A stretch of 64,000 bases of DNA from assembly GCF_000702165.1 (NCBI RefSeq), contig NZ_JNKU01000001.1:1-64000 (forward strand), given 5' to 3'. This DNA is from Sharpea azabuensis DSM 18934. GTDB lineage: Bacteria > Bacillota_I > Bacilli_A > Erysipelotrichales > Coprobacillaceae. A program made the translations under genes and the position numbers. The notes under the pieces were generated by a model. It was not told the origin of the DNA. It saw only the letters and a program-made list of their open reading frames with translations, and did not search any database. Below, one piece after another: positions 50,758 to 59,504 of this stretch (its first letter is position 1; each line of letters begins with the position of its first letter).

Positions 50758-51951
50758 ATGAAATTGAATGAATTTAACTGCCACAATCTAGAACAAATTA
50801 AAAAAGACTATGAAGTCACCGATTTAGTAGCCCAGGTTATTGAATCACACAATCTTTCACAGGAAGCTTTTAAGGAGTTTGATGAACGTATTGAGTTAGA
50901 TCTCAACAATCATCCTGAATTACAGCCTTTAAAAGCACAAATTGAAAGATGCCATAATGAGAATGAAAAGATTCTTATTTTATCTTCACATACTGTTGAT
51001 AATCTCTTTGCGACTATTATCTTTGCCCGTTTATGTGTTATTAAGAAAATTGCTTATACATTAACACATATCAACAAGGATGAAACAATGGTCAGAGGAA
51101 ATATCCTGATTCTAGGAGAAACCATTCGCTTCCTCAATAAAGCAAAGGGTCTTGATATTGTCCTACCAGAATCCTATCTCGCAAATTCTGGTATTGCCTA
51201 TTTGATTTCTTCATGCTTTGCGAATGACCGCTATGCCTTGGCCTTAGCTTGCATGGGAACGATTGCTTCAAATAAGGATTTAATTAAGGAAAATCGTACA
51301 TTATATCATGATGGTAAGCAGCTCTTAGAAGATCAGCGCTATAAATGCATGGAGCGAGTGCTGATTTCTAGAGAAAAACGTAACCAGCAATTACTCTATA
51401 ATGGCCGTAATTATACACCTTATAGTGCTGGCATGATCCGTCGTCGCTTCGTCTTTCCGCTCAATCGCTACTTAGAGGAACATGGTGATAAGCGCTTTGT
51501 CGGATTGATTCAATACTTCTTTAATCCTAATAAGGAAGATAAGAAATATCAGATGTTTGGTACAATGTTGAATGGTATTGATGTTGAAGTACCTGAATTT
51601 AATGACAATCCAACATATATTGAGACAAATCTCGATCTCGTCACAATTGATAATGTCCGTGCCTTAGATCATACCTTTGAACCATATCATGCGGGATTCA
51701 ATCGTCCTCACTGGGTTATTCATGATATCGAAGTTGCTGAATATCGCAAGTTCGACATGGCACGTGGGCTTGAGCTCTCATTCCGCACCAATCATGGCCT
51801 AGTTAAGGCTAGTGCCTATGAGAATGAATGTGTTCATGTCAAAATCAATAATGGTGATCATGTCACTGTCGCTGGCACATTATCGATTAATGGCTTTTCT
51901 GGCTTGCCAATGCTGCATATGAAAGTGCTAGAAAATTTAAGCAATGAGTAG
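50758..51951 (+). CDS. RecJ-like protein lacking DHH catalytic residues
   Basis: Length is 397 residues. The order of motifs follows RecJ: an N-terminal helical region, ILILSSHTVDN (about 77) where RecJ has GDYDVDG, GTIASNKDLIKENR (about 166) matching the RecJ GTIAD...ENR segment, and a C-terminal OB-like domain (HVKINNGDHVTVAGTLSINGFSG). The metal-binding aspartates and the DHH are not seen, so nuclease activity is unlikely. It may bind DNA or act as a partner. Ten bases separate it from the methyltransferase gene. Confidence 0.7.
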   Translation: MKLNEFNCHNLEQIKKDYEVTDLVAQVIESHNLSQEAFKEFDERIELDLNNHPELQPLKAQIERCHNENEKILILSSHTVDNLFATIIFARLCVIKKIAYTLTHINKDETMVRGNILILGETIRFLNKAKGLDIVLPESYLANSGIAYLISSCFANDRYALALACMGTIASNKDLIKENRTLYHDGKQLLEDQRYKCMERVLISREKRNQQLLYNGRNYTPYSAGMIRRRFVFPLNRYLEEHGDKRFVGLIQYFFNPNKEDKKYQMFGTMLNGIDVEVPEFNDNPTYIETNLDLVTIDNVRALDHTFEPYHAGFNRPHWVIHDIEVAEYRKFDMARGLELSFRTNHGLVKASAYENECVHVKINNGDHVTVAGTLSINGFSGLPMLHMKVLENLSNE

Positions 51952-51960
51952 GGGATTTCT

Positions 51961-53154
51961 ATGCGAAATAAAGTCGTGATATCAAACCAGGGAGCACCTT
52001 TTATTGAAAAAGGACAGACCTGGATGTATGCCAATAATTTAGTTCATATAGATAAGAATGCAGTGAATGGTGATGTTGTTGATATTGTCTATGAAAATGG
52101 ACGATATTTAGCAACTGGCTTTCTCAACAGAGATTCCCATGTCATTGTCAGAATACTTACACGCCAACAGGATGAAAAGATTGATGAAGCATTCTTCATG
52201 AAACGCATCAAGTTTGCTTATGATTTCCGTAAATGCGTAGAACGTAAGAATCTCACAAACTGTCGTTATGTCTTTGGTGAGGCAGATGGCCTGCCAGGGT
52301 TAACCGTCGATCGTTATAATGACATTCTTGTGACCCAGATTACGTCTTATGGCTTGGAAATGCGCAAAGAAATGCTTTATGGTTGCTTGCTTAAGGTCTT
52401 TAAGCAGGATGATGTAGAGATTAAGGCTATCTATGAACGCAATGATGTCAAAGCAAGAGAAAAGGAAGGCTTGAAGCTCTATAAGGGCTTTTATGGCAAT
52501 CACAAGCTGGCTACAACAACAATCATCAATGAAAATGGCTTAAAACTCTATGTCGATATTGAAAATGGCCAGAAGACGGGCTATTTCCTTGATCAGAAAA
52601 GTAACCGCTTATTACTCAGAGAGATGGCTTATGGCAAGAAAGTCTGTGATTGTTTTAGTCATACGGGTGGCTTTGCCCTCAATGCAGCCTTAGGGGGCGC
52701 AAGTGAGGTCACTGCCGTTGATGTCAGCAAGACAGCCCTTGATGAAGCATTGGAAAATGCGAAACTCAACCATCTTGAAGATCGCATGAAATTTGTTCAG
52801 GCTGATGTCTTTGACTTCCTTGATACAATCAAAGAGAATCAATATGATATCATTGTCCTTGATCCACCCGCCTTCACTAAAAATAGACGCACAATTGATC
52901 ATGCCTACAAAGGCTATTTAGAAATCAATAAAAAAGCCATGAATGTCTTAAGACATGGTGGTTATCTTATTAGCTGTAGCTGTTCACGTTTTATGGAGCG
53001 TGAAATGTATGAAAAAATGCTGAGACAGGCAGCCAGAGAAACAGGTGTCACGCTTAAACAAGTCAGTGTGACCCAGCAAAATCATGACCATCCTATTCTT
53101 TGGGGCATGGCCGAAACAAGTTATTTAAAATTCTATATCTTCCAGATCATATAA
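51961..53154 (+). CDS. RlmI-like class I rRNA (cytosine-C5) methyltransferase
   Basis: Length is 397 residues. An N-terminal PUA domain (1-75; EKGQTWMYANNL) is followed by an RlmI-type catalytic domain: GYFLDQKSNR, motif I CDCFSHTGGFALNAA, AVDVSK, and LDPPAFTKNRR, with a downstream SCSC. The closest described function is 23S rRNA m5C modification; the exact site is not provable from sequence. Confidence 0.88.
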   Translation: MRNKVVISNQGAPFIEKGQTWMYANNLVHIDKNAVNGDVVDIVYENGRYLATGFLNRDSHVIVRILTRQQDEKIDEAFFMKRIKFAYDFRKCVERKNLTNCRYVFGEADGLPGLTVDRYNDILVTQITSYGLEMRKEMLYGCLLKVFKQDDVEIKAIYERNDVKAREKEGLKLYKGFYGNHKLATTTIINENGLKLYVDIENGQKTGYFLDQKSNRLLLREMAYGKKVCDCFSHTGGFALNAALGGASEVTAVDVSKTALDEALENAKLNHLEDRMKFVQADVFDFLDTIKENQYDIIVLDPPAFTKNRRTIDHAYKGYLEINKKAMNVLRHGGYLISCSCSRFMEREMYEKMLRQAARETGVTLKQVSVTQQNHDHPILWGMAETSYLKFYIFQII

Positions 53155-53165
53155 GGAGAAAAAAC

Positions 53166-54098
53166 ATGGGCGTAGTTGTAATAGGAGCCGTATTTGTGGA
53201 TATCAAGGGATATCCTAATAAATTATATATACCAGCAGGAAGAAATGCCGGCAGAGTGACCCAGGTACATGGTGGTGTCAGTCGTAATGTGGCTGAAGAT
53301 ATCGCAAATGTGGAATTAAGACCAACATTTGTCTCAGTTGTTGATCAGAGTGGTATTAGTGATGATGTCATCAACAAGCTTAACCGCCATAGAGTCAATA
53401 CCCAATATATCCGTAAAACCGAGGATGGATTGGGGACATGGCTAGCTGTCTTCGATAATGAAGGGGATGTTGTGGCATCCATCAGTAAGCGTCCTGATCT
53501 TGATGAAATTGGGACGATTCTTGATGAACAAGGTGATGAAATCATTAAGAATGCGGATAGTGTTGTCTGTGAAATTGATATGAAGGCGGATATCATGAAG
53601 AAGATTTTTGCCTTAGCCGAAAAATACCATAAAAAAGTCTATGCCCTTGTTTCCAACATGTCGATTGCCGTTGAACGCAGAGACCTTATTAAACGTACGG
53701 ATTGCTTTGTCTGCAATCTTCAGGAAGCAGGCATCTTCTTCTCAGATGACTATGAAGGCAAGACACCGGAAGAAATGTGTGATATTCTTAAAGTCAAGAT
53801 TCAAAGTGCTGAACTGAACGAAATGATTATCACCATGGGATCACAGGGTGCTGTCTATGCTTCAAGTGATGGTGAATCAGGCTATATTCCTGCTCAGAAA
53901 GTCTCAGTCATTGATACAACCGGCTGTGGGGATAGTTTCTTTGCCGGGGTTGTCATTGGCTTGACATATGGCAAGAGCTTAGGAGAAGCTTGTGCTATTG
54001 GTACAAGACTTGCCTCTAGTGTCATTGCGACAAAGGAGAATGTCTGTCCTAGATTTTTACCATCTGAATTTGGTCTAGATATTGATGTTGAGGAATAA
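53166..54098 (+). CDS. PfkB-family carbohydrate/nucleoside kinase
   Basis: Length is 310 residues. GGVSRNVAEDIA near residue 40 and the catalytic DTTGCGDSFFAGVV near 258 identify the ribokinase fold. The substrate is unclear; pseudouridine kinase and sugar kinase are both possible. ATG 53166 is behind AAGGAGAAAA. Confidence 0.88.
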   Translation: MGVVVIGAVFVDIKGYPNKLYIPAGRNAGRVTQVHGGVSRNVAEDIANVELRPTFVSVVDQSGISDDVINKLNRHRVNTQYIRKTEDGLGTWLAVFDNEGDVVASISKRPDLDEIGTILDEQGDEIIKNADSVVCEIDMKADIMKKIFALAEKYHKKVYALVSNMSIAVERRDLIKRTDCFVCNLQEAGIFFSDDYEGKTPEEMCDILKVKIQSAELNEMIITMGSQGAVYASSDGESGYIPAQKVSVIDTTGCGDSFFAGVVIGLTYGKSLGEACAIGTRLASSVIATKENVCPRFLPSEFGLDIDVEE

Positions 54099-54111
54099 TT
54101 GCTTTGAACAT

Positions 54112-54136
54112 CCTTTTCTTGGGATGTTCTTTTTTC
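54112..54136 (+). terminator. terminator after the PfkB gene
   Basis: Arms GAACATCC / GGATGTTC and a T run. Confidence 0.85.
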
Positions 54137-54169
54137 TTTTGATATAATAATGTAAAGGGGGTGAAGGAT

Positions 54170-56278
54170 GTGGAGAAAAAAGAATGGGTGAAAATGATGA
54201 AAGCCTATTATCAAAAAGCGGCAACAATCTTTTCTGATTATCGTCATTATGTCCCATCCTATGCACCTGCTGCCCTGACATTCTATTTGATTATTCTCAT
54301 TGTCCCTGCTATTTCCATTGTGGCCTTTGCGACAAGTTTATTCCACTTTAATTCAGATATGCTTGTCAATTTATTAGAACAATATCTGACAAGTTCCTAT
54401 GCGATTATGCTGGTGGATATTATTAAGAATCCAACGATTTCTTTAGGATCATTTGTCGTCTTTGCCTTGTCTCTTTATGCCATCAGTAGAGGTGTTGGCA
54501 ATGTCTACCAGATCTCCAAAGAACTCTTTCCTGATGCAAAGAATGATGAAGATACCATTATTGGTTATTATGCCTATACCTTTGAAATCACCATTGTCTT
54601 ATTACTTTTTGCGATTGGCTTTATCTTCTTTATTGCGATTGGGCCGATTGCCGCCTTCTTTGATGTCTTCTATGATTATCTCCTACTAAGACAAATCTTA
54701 TTGTTTTCTTTATTTATTCTTTTCTTCTCACTTATCTATAAGCTTATTCCTAAGCCTCATATCTTTCTAAATGAAGCCATTAAGGGAGCTGTTGTTACAA
54801 CATTAGGAGATATCATTTTGTATTTCATTATTCGTTATTACTTCAAGAATGTTTCCTTCTCCAATGTCTATGGACCACTCGCTTCCATTGTCATGGTTTT
54901 CTTTGTATTGAATTGGGGCTGTGAGATTTTCTATGTGGGGATGTATGTGACCCATCTCTTTTATGAAAAGCGTTTAGCCCACTCCATTAGTATCATTAAG
55001 GTTGATGCCATTAACCATCTTGGTCAGGGGGTTGCCATGCTTGCAGGTAAGAAGACATTACTTAAAAATGTGCTTCCTCATGAAATTGTCCAGGTTGCGA
55101 TCAAAAAAGAAAGGGCGCATGATATTGATGCCTTGGCAATGAAGATTATTGTTCCTTCAGCAATGCGAACGACACCGGTATGCCTGCAGGCAGATCTGTG
55201 TGATAGCTGTTGTTTCCAATATATGGCTTCTTCTGCGCAATTGACCCATAAGAAAGAAACACTTGCAACCCTTATTAAACGCTTTACAACATTCAAAGAT
55301 TATCATCTCTCTTTCATGCCTTCAGATCAACAGCTGCATTATTTAAAGGATGTTCGATATGATCTCTATGACTATAAAGGAACAGTCTATTTTGGCGAAC
55401 TGACGAAAGAAAGCATAACCTTCAAAAGTCAATGTCTTCTTAATGATGAAATGATCAACGCTACTCTTCACTATCTTGAAGAAGTCATGAATGCCTGCCA
55501 TGTGTCAACTTATGATGATCCAACACAAAAAGGCATTAAAGGTGTGCGCATCAAACAGGTAGAAGAAGGCTGTCTTGTCTTTATAGAGAGTGGACGTGGG
55601 GATTTAAATGAAGAACTTGTTGAAAAGCTAAAAGCAAATAAGCAGATTCTTGGCTTATATAAATGCCAGGTTATACGTGTTGGGCGCTATATCAAGTTAG
55701 GCTCACCAGTGCATATCTATGGCCGTCATCACTATCACCTGACTTCACAAAATATCACCTATCGTTTATCCTACCAGTCTAATTTCACGTTCAATCGTAA
55801 TCTATCAAAAACGCTTTATGAACTTGTTGAAAATGACAATCATGTGCTTGCTCTTTATTGTGGCAATGGAATGATGGAATATGGACTTTCAAATGAGGTA
55901 AGCTGTATTTTTGATGAAGATTATGAATTTGAGGATGCGCTAAGAAATAAGAAAAATCTAAATCTCATCAACATGCATCTCTACAAAGGGCCAGTTGAAC
56001 AACGGGCAAGTCAGCTTCTTTCTCGTAATCATTATGACAGTGTGATTGTGCATTTAGAAAATCATCAGTTTTCAAGCATTCTTTCGCAATCATTTTATCA
56101 TTCAGATATCAAGAGAGTCATTGTCATCAGTGATGATGTTTATGGCTTTCTAAAATCCATTCATTCCTATGATACAATGCGTATGCAAACATGTTATAAG
56201 CTAACATATGTTGAAGGGTTTGACAAAGCACATTATACGTCAGAAATAGGTGGTTTATTTGTCTTTGTACGTAAATGA
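54170..56278 (+). CDS. YihY/BrkB membrane domain fused to a degenerate RumA/TrmA-like methyltransferase
   Basis: Length is 702 residues. 1 to about 270 is a YihY/BrkB-type integral membrane domain with six helices (YVPSYAPAALTFYLIILIVPAIS; GPLASIVMVFFVLNWGCEIFYVG). About 330-702 follows a RumA/TrmA-like plan: CDSCCFQYMASSAQLTHKKETL (iron-sulphur region), DDPTQKGIKGVRI, LYCGNGMMEYGL (motif I, about 562), and VIVISDDVYGFLKS (about 655) where the family has its catalytic SCDP. The catalytic Cys is absent, so it may not methylate. GTG 54170 sits nine bases after AAAGGGG. Confidence 0.72.
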   Translation: MEKKEWVKMMKAYYQKAATIFSDYRHYVPSYAPAALTFYLIILIVPAISIVAFATSLFHFNSDMLVNLLEQYLTSSYAIMLVDIIKNPTISLGSFVVFALSLYAISRGVGNVYQISKELFPDAKNDEDTIIGYYAYTFEITIVLLLFAIGFIFFIAIGPIAAFFDVFYDYLLLRQILLFSLFILFFSLIYKLIPKPHIFLNEAIKGAVVTTLGDIILYFIIRYYFKNVSFSNVYGPLASIVMVFFVLNWGCEIFYVGMYVTHLFYEKRLAHSISIIKVDAINHLGQGVAMLAGKKTLLKNVLPHEIVQVAIKKERAHDIDALAMKIIVPSAMRTTPVCLQADLCDSCCFQYMASSAQLTHKKETLATLIKRFTTFKDYHLSFMPSDQQLHYLKDVRYDLYDYKGTVYFGELTKESITFKSQCLLNDEMINATLHYLEEVMNACHVSTYDDPTQKGIKGVRIKQVEEGCLVFIESGRGDLNEELVEKLKANKQILGLYKCQVIRVGRYIKLGSPVHIYGRHHYHLTSQNITYRLSYQSNFTFNRNLSKTLYELVENDNHVLALYCGNGMMEYGLSNEVSCIFDEDYEFEDALRNKKNLNLINMHLYKGPVEQRASQLLSRNHYDSVIVHLENHQFSSILSQSFYHSDIKRVIVISDDVYGFLKSIHSYDTMRMQTCYKLTYVEGFDKAHYTSEIGGLFVFVRK

Positions 56279-56311
56279 GATAAACGTTTTTGACACGCTT
56301 TCATTTAATTC

Positions 56312-56383
56312 ATGTTAACGCTATTAAATTATTGGAGAAAAGTACGTTTTTATTAAACGTGTGAATTATTTTGTGCTATTATT
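56312..56383 (+). promoter_or_regulatory. control region of the HPr-dehydrogenase gene
   Basis: A cre-like site ATGTTAACGCTATTAA (56312-56327, one mismatch to the CcpA consensus) and the palindrome ACGTTT-TTATT-AAACGT (56344-56360) precede a promoter TTAAAC-N18-TATTAT (56354-56383). The palindrome overlaps the -35, implying repression or redox control. Confidence 0.5.
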
Positions 56384-56415
56384 TAAGTGTAAAAATATTA
56401 GGAGGCTTATTACAG

Positions 56416-57720
56416 ATGAAAAAATTTTCTTATGTTGTTGTAAACCCAATGGGTGTACACGCTCGTCCAGCTGCTTTACTAGCACAGTTATGTGTTGGTT
56501 TAAGAAGTGCAGTAACTATTGAATGCAATGGTAAGACTGCTGGAGGTAACAACGTACTTCAGGTTTTAGCTCTTGAAGCTAAGAAGGGCGACACTTTAAA
56601 TGTAACAGTTGAAGGTGTTGATGAAGAAGAAGCAGTTAAGCAGGTTGAAGATTTATTACATGGTGATTTCGAAGAAAAAGCACCTGAAAAAGTCTTAAAG
56701 ATTGCTTTCTTTGGTACTAAGGACTATGACAGAGTATTCTTCTCAGAATTAGTAAAAGATAAAGGTCCAGGCACTTATAATTCAGATATTAAGTATTTCT
56801 CTACTCGTTTAACTCCTGAAACTGCTCAGTTAGCTAAAGGCTATGATGCAGTATGTATCTTCGTTAATGATGAAGCTCCTCGTTCAGTTGTTGAAACATT
56901 AGCTGAATGTGGTGTTAAATTAATCTTATTACGTTGCGCTGGCTTCAACAATGTTGACTTACAGGCAGCTAAGGAATGTGGTATCAAGGTTGCTCGTGTT
57001 CCTGCTTACTCACCATATGCAGTTGCTGAACATGCAATGGCTATTCTTCAGGAAGCCAACAGAAGACTTGGCAGAGCTTATAATAAAGTGAAAGATAATA
57101 ACTTCGCTTTAAATGGCTTACTTGGTGTTGACTTACATAATAAGGTTTGTGGTATCTTAGGTACTGGTAAGATCGGTCAGTGCTTCGCTAGAATTGCTAA
57201 GGGTTATGGCATGACTGTTATTGGCTGGGATGCTTTCCCTAACAAGAAGCTTGAAGAAGAAGGCTTGTTAACTTATGTTAGCAAAGATGAATTATTCGAA
57301 AGAGCTGACTTAATTTCATTACATTTACCACTTATCATGGGTGAAGGTGGAACATATCATATCATCAACAAAGATACAATCGCTAAGATGAAAGATGATG
57401 TTATGTTAGTGAACTCTGCACGTGGACCATTAATTGACGCAGAAGACTTAATCGCTGCATTAAAGGATGGTAAATTCCATGCTGTAGCACTAGACGTATA
57501 TGAAGGTGAAGACGCTAACGTTTATACTGATAGAAGTGATGAAAGATTACATTCTTCAATCACAGCACGTCTAACAATGTTCCCTAATGTTGTCTTAACT
57601 TCACACCAGGCATTCTTCACTAGAGAAGCATTACAGGCTATCGCAGTAACAACTATGGAAAATGCACGTAACTTCAATGAAGGTCGTGACTTAGGTACTG
57701 CTGAAGTCAAAGCTAAATAA
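56416..57720 (+). CDS. HPr domain fused to a D-lactate/2-hydroxyacid dehydrogenase
   Basis: Length is 434 residues. 1-88 is an HPr phosphocarrier domain with His15 in GVHARPAALLAQ. The usual regulatory Ser46 position reads Asn (GGNNVLQVL). 95-434 is a D-LDH-type dehydrogenase: GILGTGKIGQCFAR (about 248), NSARGPLID, DVYEGE and LTSHQAFFT supply the Arg-Glu-His catalytic set. It probably makes D-lactate from pyruvate. The codon use is strongly biased and the ribosome site is AGGAGG, so high expression is likely. PTS control of lactate formation is inference. Confidence 0.88.
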   Translation: MKKFSYVVVNPMGVHARPAALLAQLCVGLRSAVTIECNGKTAGGNNVLQVLALEAKKGDTLNVTVEGVDEEEAVKQVEDLLHGDFEEKAPEKVLKIAFFGTKDYDRVFFSELVKDKGPGTYNSDIKYFSTRLTPETAQLAKGYDAVCIFVNDEAPRSVVETLAECGVKLILLRCAGFNNVDLQAAKECGIKVARVPAYSPYAVAEHAMAILQEANRRLGRAYNKVKDNNFALNGLLGVDLHNKVCGILGTGKIGQCFARIAKGYGMTVIGWDAFPNKKLEEEGLLTYVSKDELFERADLISLHLPLIMGEGGTYHIINKDTIAKMKDDVMLVNSARGPLIDAEDLIAALKDGKFHAVALDVYEGEDANVYTDRSDERLHSSITARLTMFPNVVLTSHQAFFTREALQAIAVTTMENARNFNEGRDLGTAEVKAK

Positions 57721-57732
57721 TATTTTCATACA

Positions 57733-57757
57733 TAAGGTGGCTATGCCACCTTTTTTC
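57733..57757 (+). terminator. terminator after the HPr-dehydrogenase gene
   Basis: Arms AAGGTGGC / GCCACCTT around TAT, followed by a T run. Confidence 0.9.
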
Positions 57758-57810
57758 TTTTGTTGTTTCTTAGAAGAAATTCGTATATACTACATACGTA
57801 GGTGAAAGAC

Positions 57811-59418
57811 ATGGCTAGAAAAAAGAAAACATTCGATGATTCTCCCTTAGAAAGAGAACCTCGTTATTATACAAAACAATCCCATATGATTTCTAATGCA
57901 TATAAGCGTCCCTATAAAGATGAACAAACAGGAGGAATAAGAAAGCCTTCATTATTAGAAATCTATAAAAGAAAGAGAATGAAGGATTCTATTGACCTGA
58001 CAACATCCACAAAGCGCTATGAAGCACACGATGAAGAAATGCTGTCAAGTGATATCGATCGTCATTATGAAAGAACCTATCAAGCAAAAGAAACAACAGG
58101 CAGACAATCCCATATTAACTTCGAACGAGAATCCTTGCTCAATAAGAAACATTATGAGACACCCTTACCAACAATTAACTTTCAAAGAGGCTCTTTCAAG
58201 GAGCCACAAGCAAAACAAGAAACACATATAAACTTTGAAAATAATCAACATGTTGCTCATCCTCGTGCACCCCTGCCAACAATCAATTTCAAAAGAGGCT
58301 CTTTCAAAGAACCAAAAACAAAGCAGGAGACATATATAAACTTTGAAAGCAACCAGCATGTTGCCCATCCTCGTGCTCCTCTTCCTACAATAAACTTTCA
58401 AACGCAAAAACGAGAATATACAAAGCCATCACAAACACTCCCAAAGATTCATTTTGGCCCAAAACTTGAGTTCAAGAAGAAGCAATCTGATCTTGTCACT
58501 ATTCATTTCGAGGAAGAACGCAGTTTCAAGAAAGCACCGGACAAGAGTCTTCCTAAGTTACACTTTGATAACACGCTCATAGAAAAACAATCTCTCAATA
58601 AGATTCCAAAAATCAACTTCCAGAGTGAGCATAAGGAAGTCAAGAAGGTTAATGGTATTCCAAAAATCAATTTCCAGAGTGAACATAAGGAAACAAAAGT
58701 CGTTGAGAGCATTCCTAAGATTCATTTTAGAAGTGAAGAAAGGCCGGTACGTGCAAAGGATAGTATTCCACAGATTCATTTTATTCATGAAACACGTCCA
58801 CTTAAGAAACAGGCAGAGTTACCAAGAATTCATTTCGTTATACCACAGCCAGTTAAGAAAAAACAAAATGACTATACAATTCACTTTACGCATGAATCAT
58901 CCCTTAAGCCAAAGAAGGCTCAAAGCAATGCTGCTACTAAAATAAGCTTCTCAAGCTACAATAAACAAAACTATAAAATGACAAAGCCTGTCAGCAAGGC
59001 GGTTACAAAAATCACATTCCCAAGTATTGCCCTCGCCAAGCGCAAAACCTATAAACAAGTGGATCGTGGTGTGACAAAGCCTCATTTTTCACTAAAAAGC
59101 AAGCAGGCTAAACAAATGCTTTATAACGCCCACACACCAAACAAAACAAAAAAACAAGCTTATATCTTTAAGCAATATGAAACAAAGTCAATGGGCAGTT
59201 TGCTTAAGGGTAATGCGATGCATGACAAATTGCCATTGGAGCTTGATAAGAGCCGTACAGCTAAACGCATTCAGCGTGAACATAGCTGGTTCTCAGTTGT
59301 GATTGGTATTGGTGTTGTTGGTTTATTAGCATCACTCCTCTTTAATGTCATGCAGTCAGCAATCATGTTTGGCTTATTGATTATCTTAGGCATTTATGGC
59401 TACTGGACATCACGTTAA
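57811..59418 (+). CDS. repeat protein with P-x-I-H/N-F motifs and C-terminal membrane anchor
   Basis: Length is 535 residues, basic and low-complexity. About 17 copies of a short motif, P-K/T-I-H/N-F, run from roughly residue 100 to 410. In the first part they sit in 36-residue units (start points at 58162, 58270 and 58378, exactly 108 bases apart); later copies are spaced 15-20 residues. The tail has two helices (WFSVVIGIGVVGLLASLLF; SAIMFGLLIILGIYGYW). No signal peptide, so the repeats are probably cytoplasmic. I recognise no family. It could tether or scaffold proteins at the membrane. Confidence 0.7.
   Translation: MARKKKTFDDSPLEREPRYYTKQSHMISNAYKRPYKDEQTGGIRKPSLLEIYKRKRMKDSIDLTTSTKRYEAHDEEMLSSDIDRHYERTYQAKETTGRQSHINFERESLLNKKHYETPLPTINFQRGSFKEPQAKQETHINFENNQHVAHPRAPLPTINFKRGSFKEPKTKQETYINFESNQHVAHPRAPLPTINFQTQKREYTKPSQTLPKIHFGPKLEFKKKQSDLVTIHFEEERSFKKAPDKSLPKLHFDNTLIEKQSLNKIPKINFQSEHKEVKKVNGIPKINFQSEHKETKVVESIPKIHFRSEERPVRAKDSIPQIHFIHETRPLKKQAELPRIHFVIPQPVKKKQNDYTIHFTHESSLKPKKAQSNAATKISFSSYNKQNYKMTKPVSKAVTKITFPSIALAKRKTYKQVDRGVTKPHFSLKSKQAKQMLYNAHTPNKTKKQAYIFKQYETKSMGSLLKGNAMHDKLPLELDKSRTAKRIQREHSWFSVVIGIGVVGLLASLLFNVMQSAIMFGLLIILGIYGYWTSR
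58162..58395 (+). repeat. 108-base tandem repeat within the repeat protein
   Basis: Two full units and a partial third, each encoding PLPTINFxRGSFKEP followed by a HINF/YINF segment. The units differ by scattered substitutions, so they are not recent perfect duplications. Confidence 0.85.
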
Positions 59419-59430
59419 TAATGAAAGAAC

Positions 59431-59457
59431 GATCTTATGACAGGATCGTTTTTTTGT
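59431..59457 (+). terminator. terminator after the repeat protein
   Basis: Arms AACGATC / GATCGTT and a run of T residues. Confidence 0.88.
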
Positions 59458-59504
59458 ACGCTTATCAAGATAAAGGGGTATAATGGATGCAAGAGGTGAT
59501 GATC

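Noticed and set aside
58162-58395. CRISPR-like array
   Set aside because: The 108-base period is a coding tandem repeat inside a long open frame, with no direct-repeat/spacer structure. No CRISPR array was found in the window.
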